Below are positions 54,596-64,000 of a stretch of DNA of 64,000 bases, piece by piece. Under the pieces are notes generated by a model. It searched no databases and was not told where the DNA came from. It saw nothing but the letters and a program-made list of their open reading frames with translations. Origin of the DNA: a bacterium. GTDB taxonomy: Bacteria; Joyebacterota; Joyebacteria; Joyebacterales; Joyebacteraceae. The DNA lies in assembly GCA_025774935.1 (NCBI GenBank), contig JALGZK010000004.1, positions 189,654 to 253,653 on the forward strand, in the 5' to 3' direction. The position numbers were made by a program, and so were the translations under genes. How positions within the stretch are numbered: position 1 is the first letter of the stretch; every line of letters begins with the position of its first letter.

Positions 54596-55525
54596 ATGAT
54601 GAGAAAGGTCGGTCTTCCCCTCGTACTGGTCGCCGCGATGCTCGTGACGGGCGTTGCTAGCGCCACTGACGGTACGGCGGGAAGCACCTACTTGGACGTC
54701 TTTGGAATCGGGGTGGGGGCGCGGCCGAGCGGCATCGGCGCGTACCACGCGGCCCCCGGTGACCTCTGGAGTCTGACCTACAACCCCGCCGGTCTCGCGA
54801 ACATCCAGCGCGTCGAGCTGGGCGTGAGTGCGATCGAATGGTTCAAAGACACGTCCTACACGTATCTCGGCGTGGGATTCCCCCGCGGCGAAGGCGGGCT
54901 GGCCCTCGGGCTTGCCTACTTCGACCTGGGGAGCGTTCCCGCGTTCGATGACCAGGGGTCCAACCTGAACGCCACGGCCGATGCCTACAACTTCGGCTTC
55001 ATCGGCGGCTACGGGTTCGACGTCCCGAACGTCTGCGATCTGTCCGCCGGCATCACCGGCCAGGTGATCCAGGGCAGCTTCGACGACCGGTCGGGCACGG
55101 CGCTCGGCGTCAACATCGGCGTCCAGTACGGCCTCAGCGAGAATCACTTCCAGCTGAGCGCTGTCGTCAAGAACCTCGGCACGAGCTTCAAGTTCGCCGA
55201 GGAGGAAGAGGACCAGACGCTCACGTGGGCGTTCGGTGCCGCGTACCAGACGCTGCCTGAGGACATCCAGAACGTGGACATCCTGGTCGCCGGCGACCTG
55301 CTTCTCCCGAAGAACCGCGACATGGCGTTCGCGCTCGGTGGCGAGGTCTGGATCTACAAGATGCTGGCGCTCCGCGCCGGCTATCAGACCGGCAGCGAGT
55401 TCGGGAACTTCGCCTACGGCGCCGGATTCCGCTACAGCGACTTCGTGCTCGACTACACGTACACCGACTACAAGGACCTCGAGTCGACGCACAGGCTCTC
55501 GCTGGGCATGATGTTCGGCGGCTAG
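54596..55525 (+). CDS. PorV/PorQ-like outer-membrane protein
   Basis: The 309-residue protein has a signal peptide (MMRKVGLPLVLVAAMLVTGVASA). The mature N-terminus has the hallmark of the PorV/PorQ and UPF0164 group: FGIGVGARPSGIGAYHAAPG followed by LWSLTYNPAGLANIQR, then regular beta-strands (YTYLGVGFPRGEGGLALGLAYF) to a C-terminal RLSLGMMFGG. PorV is a FadL-like 14-strand barrel that receives CTD proteins in type IX secretion. A strong AAGGAGGT six bases upstream fixes the ATG. Its position right after the giant CTD protein suggests the pair acts together. Other T9SS components are not in the window. Confidence 0.82.
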   Translation: MMRKVGLPLVLVAAMLVTGVASATDGTAGSTYLDVFGIGVGARPSGIGAYHAAPGDLWSLTYNPAGLANIQRVELGVSAIEWFKDTSYTYLGVGFPRGEGGLALGLAYFDLGSVPAFDDQGSNLNATADAYNFGFIGGYGFDVPNVCDLSAGITGQVIQGSFDDRSGTALGVNIGVQYGLSENHFQLSAVVKNLGTSFKFAEEEEDQTLTWAFGAAYQTLPEDIQNVDILVAGDLLLPKNRDMAFALGGEVWIYKMLALRAGYQTGSEFGNFAYGAGFRYSDFVLDYTYTDYKDLESTHRLSLGMMFGG

Positions 55526-55549
55526 ATCTGCGAGAAGTGTTCGAGCGAC

Positions 55550-55577
55550 GAGGGGCGCCGTGCAAGCGGCGCCCCTC
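55550..55577 (+). terminator. Terminator-like hairpin after the PorV-like gene
   Basis: GAGGGGCGCCG (55550-55560) pairs perfectly over 11 bp with CGGCGCCCCTC (55567-55577), loop TGCAAG. There is no T-run, but its position 24 nt after the stop and 43 nt before the next promoter suggests transcription ends here. Confidence 0.6.
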
Positions 55578-55619
55578 GGTGCGTTCGGGCCCCACCCACC
55601 CACCCTCCCTGTTTGGTGC

Positions 55620-55648
55620 TTGAGGGCCGAAACGCCCTGTGCTAGTAT
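55620..55648 (+). promoter_or_regulatory. Promoter of the nucleoside salvage operon
   Basis: TTGAGG at 55620-55625 and TAGTAT at 55643-55648 have a 17-nt spacer, about 68 nt upstream of cdd. No operator for a DeoR/CytR-type regulator was recognised. Confidence 0.6.
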
Positions 55649-55715
55649 CCAGGCCTGCTCAGACAGGACCGGTCGGTGCGAGCCGGTGACGCACGGGAGA
55701 GGATGCGAACGCGCG

Positions 55716-56108
55716 ATGACGGACGACCAACTCATTCAGGAAGCCAGGACGGCGATCGGGAACGCGTACGCTCCCTATTCGGGGTTCTCGGTCGGGGCCG
55801 CGCTCCTTGCGAGCGACGGGCGCGTCTTCACCGGCGTCAACGTCGAGAACGCGTCGGTCGGGCTCTCGGTCTGCGCGGAGCGGAACGCGATCGCGAAGGC
55901 CGTCTCGGAGGGCGCGAGGGAGTTCGAGAAGATGGCGATCGTGACGAACTCCGACGAGCCGACTATGCCGTGCGGCGTCTGCAGGCAGGTGATCTGGGAG
56001 TTCTCGCAGGACCTCCCCATCCTGATCGAGGCGTCGGGCGGGTCGCGGGTCGCCACGACGATCGCCGAGCTGTTCCCGCATCCGTTCACCACGTACCGCC
56101 AGCCTTAG
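55716..56108 (+). CDS. cdd: Cytidine deaminase
   Basis: The 130-residue tetrameric zinc enzyme deaminates cytidine and deoxycytidine to (deoxy)uridine. The catalytic motif is CAERNAIAKAV (one zinc ligand Cys and the proton-shuttling Glu), and the other zinc ligands are in MPCGVCRQVIWEF (P-C-x2-C). The start region YAPYSGFSVGAALLASDGRV is standard. The ATG lies after GGGAGAGG with a longish spacer. The gene starts a four-gene run, cdd-rpiB-deoC-deoA, for pyrimidine nucleoside breakdown. Confidence 0.97.
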   Translation: MTDDQLIQEARTAIGNAYAPYSGFSVGAALLASDGRVFTGVNVENASVGLSVCAERNAIAKAVSEGAREFEKMAIVTNSDEPTMPCGVCRQVIWEFSQDLPILIEASGGSRVATTIAELFPHPFTTYRQP

Positions 56109-56136
56109 AACCTCCCTGAGACAGCGGAGGATCCTC

Positions 56137-56679
56137 GTGGACGTCGATCGCGACAAGATCGAGAGGGTAGTGCGGGAGGTCCTGAGCGACGTCGAGGCGG
56201 GTCACCAGCCGGACCTCGACGCCGACTCCTCCGGTGACCTCGTCGCCATCGGCGCCGACCACGGGGGCTACCGTCTCAAGGAGACGCTCAAGCAGTATCT
56301 CACCGAGGAGTTGGGCTACCGGGTCCTCGACGTCGGCACCACGAGCGAGGCGTCGTGCGACTATCCGGACTTCGCGGTCCGGGTGGCGAGAGCGGTCGCC
56401 AGCGGCGAGGCCTGGCGCGGCATCATGATCGACGGCGCCGGCATTGGTTCGTCCATGGCGGCGAACAAGGTCCCGGGCGTCCTCGCCGCGTGCTGCCACG
56501 ACGTCAGGACGGTCGTGAACAGCCGGGAGCACAACGCCGCGAACGTCCTCACCCTGGGGTCGGGTGTCGTCGGCAGGGGGCTCGCGCGGCAGATGGTGCG
56601 CGTGTGGCTCTCGACCGAGTTCGGGGGCGGTCGACACGAGCGGCGCGTTTCGAAGATCCTCACTCTGGAGAAGGAATGA
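56137..56679 (+). CDS. rpiB: RpiB/LacA/LacB-family sugar-phosphate isomerase with N-terminal targeting-like helix
   Basis: The 180-residue protein matches ribose-5-phosphate isomerase B, which interconverts ribose-5-P and ribulose-5-[19 protein letters not shown] from about 38, [33 protein letters not shown], and [14 protein letters not shown]. The position of the usual catalytic Cys (CGTGIG) is D99 (DGAGIG), so the base may differ. Residues 1-22 are an extra amphipathic helix ([16 protein letters not shown]) and residues 21-33 a linker, absent from ordinary RpiB. A similar helix begins the next protein, DeoC, which resembles microcompartment encapsulation peptides. Start GTG; the stop overlaps the deoC ATG (ATGA at 56676). 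Confidence 0.9.
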   Translation: MDVDRDKIERVVREVLSDVEAGHQPDLDADSSGDLVAIGADHGGYRLKETLKQYLTEELGYRVLDVGTTSEASCDYPDFAVRVARAVASGEAWRGIMIDGAGIGSSMAANKVPGVLAACCHDVRTVVNSREHNAANVLTLGSGVVGRGLARQMVRVWLSTEFGGGRHERRVSKILTLEKE

Positions 56680-57581
56680 ACAGGGACGAACTTATCGCGC
56701 GTGTGACCCGCGAGGTCATCTCACGCCTCGAGGCCGACCGGGCGCGCGCGTCGGCGGTGACCGGGGCCGCGACGGCCGTCGGGGCCGCACCGGTCGCCGG
56801 GACCGCGGCTCCCGGTACCTGCGAGCCTTGCGTGGCCTGCGGTCTCTGCGTTCAGCGCCGTCCCGCCGATGTCGACTCGATCATCACGTCGGGGGCCTCG
56901 AGGATCAGCGCCGCGTCCGGCGTGGCCCCCGTCGACGGACCTCTGGCATCGATGATCGACCACACGCTCCTGAAGCCGCAGGCGACCAGGGACGAGGTCG
57001 TGCGGCTGTGCGAGGAGGCGAAGCGGCACGGGTTCGCCTCGGTGTGCATCAACCCGACGTACGTCTCACTGTCGGCTCAGCTCCTTCGTCTCTCCAACGT
57101 CAAGGTCTGCACGGTCGTCGGGTTCCCGCTCGGGGCGAACAGGCCGGACGTCAAGGCCTTCGAGACCGAGCACGCCATCGCAGACGGCGCCCAGGAGATC
57201 GACATGGTCGCCAACATCGGGGCCATGAAGTCGGGCGACCGCGAGCTCGTGGAGCGTGACGTCCGGGCGGTCGTCGACGCGTGCCGGAACATCGTCGTGT
57301 CCAAGGTCATCATCGAGGCGGCTCTCCTGAACGACGACGAGAAGGTGGCCATCTGCCGGATCGTGAAGGCCGCCGGAGCCGACTTCGTCAAGACCTCCAC
57401 CGGCTTCGGTCCGGGGGGCGCCACTCCGCACGACGTGGCCCTCATGAGGGCCGCCGTAGGAGAGGAGATGGGCGTCAAGGCCGCGGGAGGAATACGCGAC
57501 CTCGAGACTGCGCGGGAGATGATCGCGGCGGGCGCCACGAGGATCGGTGCGAGCGCGAGCGTGAAGATCGTCGGGGGATAG
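56676..57581 (+). CDS. deoC: Deoxyribose-phosphate aldolase with N-terminal targeting-like helix and Cys cluster
   Basis: The 301-residue protein contains a complete DeoC TIM barrel from about residue 88 ([18 protein letters not shown]). It splits 2-deoxyribose-5-P into acetaldehyde and glyceraldehyde-3-P. The Schiff-base lysine is K210 in [12 protein letters not shown], the second lysine K239 in FVKTSTGF, and the acid is in EIDMVANIG. Ahead of the barrel are a helix, [20 protein letters not shown], an Ala/Gly/Pro linker (about 23-48) and a four-cysteine run C49-x2-C52-x2-C55-x2-C58. Ordinary DeoC has none of these. The helix resembles that of RpiB upstream. Translation is coupled to rpiB. 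Confidence 0.95.
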   Translation: MNRDELIARVTREVISRLEADRARASAVTGAATAVGAAPVAGTAAPGTCEPCVACGLCVQRRPADVDSIITSGASRISAASGVAPVDGPLASMIDHTLLKPQATRDEVVRLCEEAKRHGFASVCINPTYVSLSAQLLRLSNVKVCTVVGFPLGANRPDVKAFETEHAIADGAQEIDMVANIGAMKSGDRELVERDVRAVVDACRNIVVSKVIIEAALLNDDEKVAICRIVKAAGADFVKTSTGFGPGGATPHDVALMRAAVGEEMGVKAAGGIRDLETAREMIAAGATRIGASASVKIVGG

Positions 57582-57689
57582 GGCCGTCGAGCGGCGGGTC
57601 GGTCTGCCGAGGGCAGCTCGAGCCGTGGCGGCGGCACCCGACGCACGAGCCGGCGGCCCGCGCCGGTTCGTTGGATTAGGGGAACTCGA

Positions 57690-58994
<1,305 letters not shown>

Positions 58995-59040
58995 CGGCGT
59001 CGGTCATTCGAGCGTGGTCGGCGGTTCGAGCCTGAGAAGA

Positions 59041-59062
59041 AGCGCGCCCTAGCGGGCGCGCT
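59041..59062. terminator. Bidirectional terminator between deoA and PBP gene
   Basis: AGCGCGCCC (59041-59049) pairs with GGGCGCGCT (59054-59062) over 9 bp with loop TAGC. It is flanked by GAAGAA on the left and CTCTCT on the right, and lies between two convergent genes, so it can serve both. Confidence 0.6.
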
Positions 59063-59067
59063 CTCTG

Positions 59068-61140
59068 CTATATGTCCGAATCCGGAGGCCGGCGGCGAGC
59101 GCCCCGCGTGTGCTCCCTGCAGTGCCAGACGGGGCCGGCACCCTCCACGAAGACCTCCTCGATGATCTCCGGGCAGCTCTCGCTCGCGATCTCGCCGGTG
59201 TCGGCGCAGATGTTCTTTACCACCACGCCCGGCGGCATCCTGAACGACTCCTTCGGCACGTCGACGTGGGCGTGCTTCATGAACTCCGTCCAGACGGGTA
59301 GCGCCACCCTCGCACCGGTCATCTTCTCACCGAGCGACGCGCGATCGTCGTACCCGCCCCACACGCCGCAGATGGTGTTGGGAGTGAAACCGATGAACCA
59401 GGCGTCCGTGCACTCGTTCGTCGTTCCGGTCTTGCCGGCGGCCGGGTGGCTGAACCCCCAGGCTCGCGCCGCCCAGCCCGTTCCGCCGTCGATGACGCTC
59501 GTCATCATGTTCGTCACCACGTACGCGGTCTGCGGCGACAGCACCTCCCGGCTCGTTCCCACGTGTCGCTCGAGGACGCGGCCGCTCCGGTCTTCGATCC
59601 GCTCGACCGCGTAGGGTTCCAGCTGGATTCCCTCGTTGGCAAGGACGCCGTACGCCTTCACCATGTCGATGAGCTTCACCTCGCCGCTGCCGAGCGCGAG
59701 GGAGTAGACCGGCGCCAGCGGCGTCGTGATGCCCATCCGGGCAGCGTACTGCCGAACGATCGCGGGGCCGACGAGTATCCCGAGCTTCACCGCGGGGATG
59801 TTGATCGACCGCTTGAGCGCGTCCCTGAGTCTGATCTCGCCGTTGAACTCGCGCGTGTAGTTCTCGGGCATCCAGTCCGTCGGCTCCTCGACCGGCGGGT
59901 CCGTGCCCTCGAGCACGAGCGGCGGTCCGGCGCCGGGGATGACCAATGGCGCGTCCATGATCGTGTCGGCTGGGGAGAAGCCGTTGTCGATCGCGGCAGT
60001 GTAGACGAACGGCTTGAACCCGGAGCCCGGCTGGCGGGGCGCCTGCGTCGCCCGGTTGAACGAGCTGTCGCGGAAGTCCCGTCCGCCGACCATCGCCACG
60101 ATCCCTCCGGTTCCGACGTCCACGGCGAGGAGCGCACCCTGGACGTACGGGATGTGACGCATCGTGTCCGCGTCGTACTCGTCGCCGCGCTTCAGCGGGT
60201 AGTCGTAGTCGACCTCGAGGCTTCGGAATCGCTCCTCGAGCTTCTCCTCGGCGATGGCCTGGAGGTTGGCGTTGAGGGTCGTGTGGATCCTGAGTCCCCC
60301 CGAGTAGAGCGCCTCCGCACCGTACCTCGCGATGACGTCGCGGCGGACGTGCTCCACGAAGTACGCGCCGAGCCGGACCTCGTCTTCGCGCGGCCTCACG
60401 ACGAGCTCGACCGTGTCCGCCCAGGCCGCCTGCTCCGCGGTGATCGAACCGTGGTCGACCATCATCGAGAGGACTAAGTTGCGCCGCTGGAGGGCGCGCT
60501 CGGGGTGCCTCCGCGGGGAGTAGCCGGCTGGGTTCTTCGGCAGACCGGCGAGGAGAGCGGCCTCGGGCAGCTCCAGGTCGGAGGCGTCCTTGCCGAAGAG
60601 GTCCTTCGCCGCCGCCTCGACGCCGTAGGCTCCGTCGCCGAAGTAGATCTGATTCAGATACAGCTCGAGGATCCGGTCCTTCGAGTACACCTGCTCGATG
60701 CGGAGGGCGAGGAGCGCCTCCTTGAGCTTCCTGGCGAGCGTCACCTCGGGCGTCAGGAAGAGGCTGCGCGCCAGCTGCTGCGTGATCGTGCTCGCTCCCT
60801 GGACGACCCGCCCGGCCCGGACGTTCCGGAAGGACGCCCTGACGATGGCGAGCGCGTCGACTCCCCAGTGCCCCCGGAACTCGCGGTCCTCGGTCGCGAT
60901 GATGGCGTCCACGAGGTGCGGGGAGACGTCGTCAAGACCGACGATGACGCGGTTCTCCTTGAAGAACTCGTGGAGGACCTCGCCGTGCTTGTCGTAGACG
61001 ATCGTCCCGATCGTAGGCTCGATCGTCTCCAGGAGAGACGGGGAGGGGAGGTCGCGCTGGAGCCACACTATGATGCCCACCGTGGCCACCGTGACCACGG
61101 CGAGGCAGGCTCCGAAGGTGATGAACCATTTCCTCAGCAT
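59068..61140 (-). CDS. mrcA: Penicillin-binding protein 1A (bifunctional transglycosylase/transpeptidase)
   Basis: The 690-residue class A PBP polymerises and cross-links peptidoglycan. A transmembrane helix lies at residues 6-26. The glycosyltransferase domain has catalytic E84 in ATEDREFRGHWGVD and QGASTITQQLARSLF. The transpeptidase domain has S373-G-F-K376, S445-I-N447 and K570-T-G-T. ATG 61140 is chosen because GAGGAGGAACG is immediately upstream. The C-terminus is Arg-rich after a short Cys-containing tail (NICADTGEIASESCP). The gene is divergent from tyrS. Confidence 0.96.
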   Translation of the reverse strand: MLRKWFITFGACLAVVTVATVGIIVWLQRDLPSPSLLETIEPTIGTIVYDKHGEVLHEFFKENRVIVGLDDVSPHLVDAIIATEDREFRGHWGVDALAIVRASFRNVRAGRVVQGASTITQQLARSLFLTPEVTLARKLKEALLALRIEQVYSKDRILELYLNQIYFGDGAYGVEAAAKDLFGKDASDLELPEAALLAGLPKNPAGYSPRRHPERALQRRNLVLSMMVDHGSITAEQAAWADTVELVVRPREDEVRLGAYFVEHVRRDVIARYGAEALYSGGLRIHTTLNANLQAIAEEKLEERFRSLEVDYDYPLKRGDEYDADTMRHIPYVQGALLAVDVGTGGIVAMVGGRDFRDSSFNRATQAPRQPGSGFKPFVYTAAIDNGFSPADTIMDAPLVIPGAGPPLVLEGTDPPVEEPTDWMPENYTREFNGEIRLRDALKRSINIPAVKLGILVGPAIVRQYAARMGITTPLAPVYSLALGSGEVKLIDMVKAYGVLANEGIQLEPYAVERIEDRSGRVLERHVGTSREVLSPQTAYVVTNMMTSVIDGGTGWAARAWGFSHPAAGKTGTTNECTDAWFIGFTPNTICGVWGGYDDRASLGEKMTGARVALPVWTEFMKHAHVDVPKESFRMPPGVVVKNICADTGEIASESCPEIIEEVFVEGAGPVWHCREHTRGARRRPPDSDI

Positions 61141-61190
61141 CGTTCCTCCTCGGGGGTGCGCGCTCGTGCGCACATGGAGAAGCGCCCGCT

Positions 61191-61219
61191 ACGCTAGCCC
61201 AGGGTGCACCGGAAGTCAA
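61191..61219 (-). promoter_or_regulatory. Promoter of the PBP gene (minus strand)
   Basis: On the minus strand TTGACT (61219-61214) and TAGCGT (61196-61191) are 17 nt apart, about 50 nt upstream of the ATG. Confidence 0.55.
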
Positions 61220-61265
61220 GCCGGAAGCCGCTCCCCGGGACCCCCGCGGCGCCGCCGTTTTTCGC

Positions 61266-61294
61266 TTGCGCCGGCGTCCGCTGGTTGGTATGTA
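61266..61294 (+). promoter_or_regulatory. Possible promoter of tyrS
   Basis: TTGCGC (61266-61271) and TATGTA (61289-61294) have a 17-nt spacer; an overlapping TAATAT begins at 61293. The leader to the tyrS start is about 120 nt. No T-box motif was recognised. Confidence 0.4.
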
Positions 61295-61414
61295 ATATGC
61301 AGCGAAACGGCCTCCTCGGCAAAGCGTGTGACGCCGGGGAGGCGTGTTCTCTTCGCGAAGGGGCATCCCGGCCCTCCTGGTCGGGCCCCCACAGCGCACC
61401 GTAGGAGGAGCAGG

Positions 61415-62671
61415 GTGGCGACGCCGAAGGAACAGTTCGAGATCCTGACCGAAGGCACGGTCGAGGTCATCAAGGAGGAGGAGCTCGAGGAGAAGCTCGT
61501 CCGGGCCGAGCGCGAGGGCAGACCCTTGGTGGTCAAGCAGGGCTTCGATCCGAGCGCCCCCGACCTGCACCTCGGCCACGCGATCGGCCTCCGGAAGCTC
61601 CGTCAGTTCCAGGACCTCGGACACAAGGTCGTCGTGATCATCGGCGACTACACGGGGATGGTCGGCGATCCCTCCGAGCGGTCTGAGACGCGCCCTCGCC
61701 TCACGCACGAGGAGGTGATGGCGAACGCCCGCACGTACCAGATCCAGCTCAGCAAGATCGTCGATCCCGATCCCGCGAAGCTCGAGGTCGTGATGAACGG
61801 CGGCTGGTTCAGCGAGATGACGTTCGCCGACGTCATGAACCTGGCCGGCAAGTACACGGTGGCGAGGATCCTCGAGCGCGACGACTTCACCAATCGCTGG
61901 CAGAACGAGCTCCCGATCAGCATCCACGAGCTGTTCTATCCCCTCATGCAGGGGTACGACTCCGTCGAGATCAAGGCGGACGTCGAGCTCGGCGCGACCG
62001 AGCAGAAGTTCAACTGCCTCGTCGCGCGCGAGATCCAGAAGGCGTACGGCGTCGCCCCGGAAGTCGTGATGCTCCTGCCCGTCCTCGAGGGGACAGACGG
62101 CGTCAAGCGCATGAGCAAGAGCACGGGGAACTACATCGGGATCGACGAGCCGCCCCGCGAGATCTACGGCAAGACCATGTCGATCCCCGACGAGATGATC
62201 GCGCGGTACTTCGAGCTCGCGGCGTGGCTTCCGGAGAGCGAGGTCGTCGCGATCCGAAAGGAACTCGCCGCGCCCGAGACGAACCCGCGCGACGTCAAAC
62301 GCAGGCTCGCAAGAGCGCTCGTCTCGCTCTACCACGACGACGATGCAGCGGCCACCGCGGAGGAGGAGTTCGACCGTATCTTCGCGAAGGGCGGGCTGCC
62401 GGACGAGATTCCCGAGCCTGCCCTCACGATCGGAGGACAGGCGGACATCGCGAGCGTGTGGATCGTCGCGCTCGTGAAGTCCGCGGGACTCGCGTCGTCG
62501 AACGGCGAGGCGAGACGGCTCATCAAACAGGGCGGCGTTCGGATCGACGGGGAAGTGGTCAGGGACGCCGACGCGACGGTCTCGCTCGACGAGCCGAGGC
62601 TCCTCCAGGCAGGGAAGAGGCGGTTCGTGCGGGTCCTCCCGGACAACGTGACGCTCGGCGAGGGGGAGTGA
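61415..62671 (+). CDS. tyrS: Tyrosyl-tRNA synthetase
   Basis: The 418-residue class I synthetase attaches tyrosine to tRNA-Tyr. The HIGH-type motif is HLGHAIGLRKL, the KMSKS-type loop RMSKSTGNYIGI, and the C-terminal S4 RNA-binding domain has SSNGEARRLIKQGGVRIDGE. The arrangement with GATEQKFNCLVAREIQK is that of the TyrZ-like branch. GTG 61415 is chosen because TAGGAGGAG lies just upstream; the open frame extends much further 5' but that part is not synthetase sequence. It is 85 nt from the rRNA promoter region. Confidence 0.95.
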   Translation: MATPKEQFEILTEGTVEVIKEEELEEKLVRAEREGRPLVVKQGFDPSAPDLHLGHAIGLRKLRQFQDLGHKVVVIIGDYTGMVGDPSERSETRPRLTHEEVMANARTYQIQLSKIVDPDPAKLEVVMNGGWFSEMTFADVMNLAGKYTVARILERDDFTNRWQNELPISIHELFYPLMQGYDSVEIKADVELGATEQKFNCLVAREIQKAYGVAPEVVMLLPVLEGTDGVKRMSKSTGNYIGIDEPPREIYGKTMSIPDEMIARYFELAAWLPESEVVAIRKELAAPETNPRDVKRRLARALVSLYHDDDAAATAEEEFDRIFAKGGLPDEIPEPALTIGGQADIASVWIVALVKSAGLASSNGEARRLIKQGGVRIDGEVVRDADATVSLDEPRLLQAGKRRFVRVLPDNVTLGEGE

Positions 62672-62702
62672 GCGCCTGCTCGCAGGGCGCGGCTCGACGC
62701 CG

Positions 62703-62724
62703 GCGCTCTCGCGGGCGAGAGTGC
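62703..62724 (+). terminator. Hairpin between tyrS and the rRNA promoter
   Basis: GCGCTCTCG (62703-62711) pairs with CGAGAGTGC (62716-62724) over 9 bp with one G-T pair and a CGGG loop. A-rich sequence follows rather than T, so it is a weak terminator candidate for tyrS. Confidence 0.45.
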
Positions 62725-62784
62725 GAAAAAAGTAGCGAAAAGGGCCAGAAACTGCTTGACACCCCCTAGGCCCTCGACTAAGCT
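62724..62784 (+). promoter_or_regulatory. rRNA operon promoter with UP-like A-tracts
   Basis: TTGACA at 62756-62761 and TAAGCT at 62779-62784 have a 17-nt spacer. Upstream at 62725-62752 are A-runs (GAAAAAAGTAGCGAAAAGG), the typical place for an UP element that binds the RNA polymerase alpha subunits. Confidence 0.7.
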
Positions 62785-62836
62785 AGTACAGCTGTCGCCC
62801 AACTCGGTGGCAACGTCACCGAGCGTGGGTACCAAT

Positions 62837-62848
62837 AGCTCTTTGACA
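62837..62848 (+). promoter_or_regulatory. boxA-like antitermination signal in the rRNA leader
   Basis: AGCTCTTTGACA closely resembles the rRNA boxA element (TGCTCTTTAACA) bound by NusB-S10. It lies about 140 nt before the 16S start, in the leader. Confidence 0.6.
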
Positions 62849-62949
62849 GCTGAATAGCGTGCTGTACCAGTAGCTCGACGGGGCCCCTCTCTGCTCCGCG
62901 TTTCGGCGCGGGCCGAGCAGGGGTGGTCGTGCAAATCCTTTGACAGACT

Positions 62950-62972
62950 GCCGCCGCACGGTGTGCGGTGGC
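62950..62972 (+). other. Leader stem before 16S rRNA
   Basis: GCCGCCGCAC (62950-62959) pairs with GTGCGGTGGC (62963-62972) over 10 bp with one G-T pair and a GGT loop. It lies just upstream of the mature 16S start. The main RNase III processing stem cannot be confirmed without the 16S 3' flank. Confidence 0.4.
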
Positions 62973-62987
62973 ATCAAGGATCAGATT

Positions 62988-64000
<1,013 letters not shown>

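Noticed and set aside
51860-55735. Minus-strand open frame of 1291 codons
   Set aside because: Antisense across the giant gene, the hairpin and the PorV-like gene; no ribosome site or motif.

Overview
The window is a GC-rich chromosomal segment from a diderm (Gram-negative) bacterium. It is tightly packed with housekeeping genes, mostly on the + strand, often with ATGA start/stop overlaps and frequent GTG and TTG starts. FlgD-like/type-IX-like C-terminal sorting domains, a PorV-like outer-membrane protein, calcium-binding TSP3 repeat proteins and a predicted outer-membrane beta-barrel point to the FCB superphylum or a neighbouring candidate phylum. I cannot assign a phylum by eye; the partial 16S rRNA at the right end would settle it. 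I see no insertion sequence, prophage or CRISPR array.

Layout. 1-5115: heat-shock operon hrcA(partial)-grpE-dnaK-dnaJ-rsmE. 5144-13135: an extended macromolecular-synthesis operon, rpsU-yqeY-nif3-mutS2-dnaG-rpoD, behind a TTGACA promoter. 13165-13562: tRNA(CAT) and tRNA-Val(CAC) with their own promoter and terminator. 13622-21729: zinc-ribbon protein, RNase H, RNase P RNA, recJ, relA/spoT, dtd, maf, mtnA. 21726-30187: rplM-rpsI-rpsB-tsf-pyrH-frr-ferredoxin, a terminator, then uppS-cdsA-dxr-rseP. 30214-34243: a lipoprotein gene and a gene for a very large protease/propeller/beta-barrel protein, divergently transcribed from back-to-back promoters. 34285-39942: pcrA/uvrD helicase and gatCAB. 40070-45190: a less conserved stretch with a Cys/His-rich conserved protein, a CTD-bearing secreted protein, a DUF1844 protein, a TSP3-tailed outer-membrane protein, a NUDIX hydrolase and mazG. 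45191-46956: a 0.57-kb intergenic stretch with a textbook sigma-54 site, then alr. 46957-55577: a 2374-residue TSP3 repeat surface protein followed by its probable PorV-like partner. 55620-58994: a pyrimidine-nucleoside salvage operon cdd-rpiB-deoC-deoA. 59068-62671: penicillin-binding protein 1A and tyrS, divergent. 62703-64000: rRNA promoter, leader and the first kilobase of 16S rRNA.

The most interesting signal is in the nucleoside operon. RpiB and DeoC, two unrelated enzymes, start with nearly the same short amphipathic helix followed by a linker, which is how enzymes are tagged for import into bacterial microcompartments. DeoC also carries a four-cysteine cluster between tag and barrel. 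RpiB and DeoC are the marker enzymes of the sugar-phosphate-utilising (SPU) class of microcompartments, so the segment looks like a satellite locus of such an organelle, fed by cytidine deaminase and pyrimidine-nucleoside phosphorylase. No shell protein lies in the window, so this remains a prediction.

Second is surface biology: the giant calcium-repeat protein with a sorting domain sits directly before a PorV-like gene, and a separate 1144-residue protein appears to join a zinc metallopeptidase, a TolB-like propeller and a predicted outer-membrane barrel in one chain.
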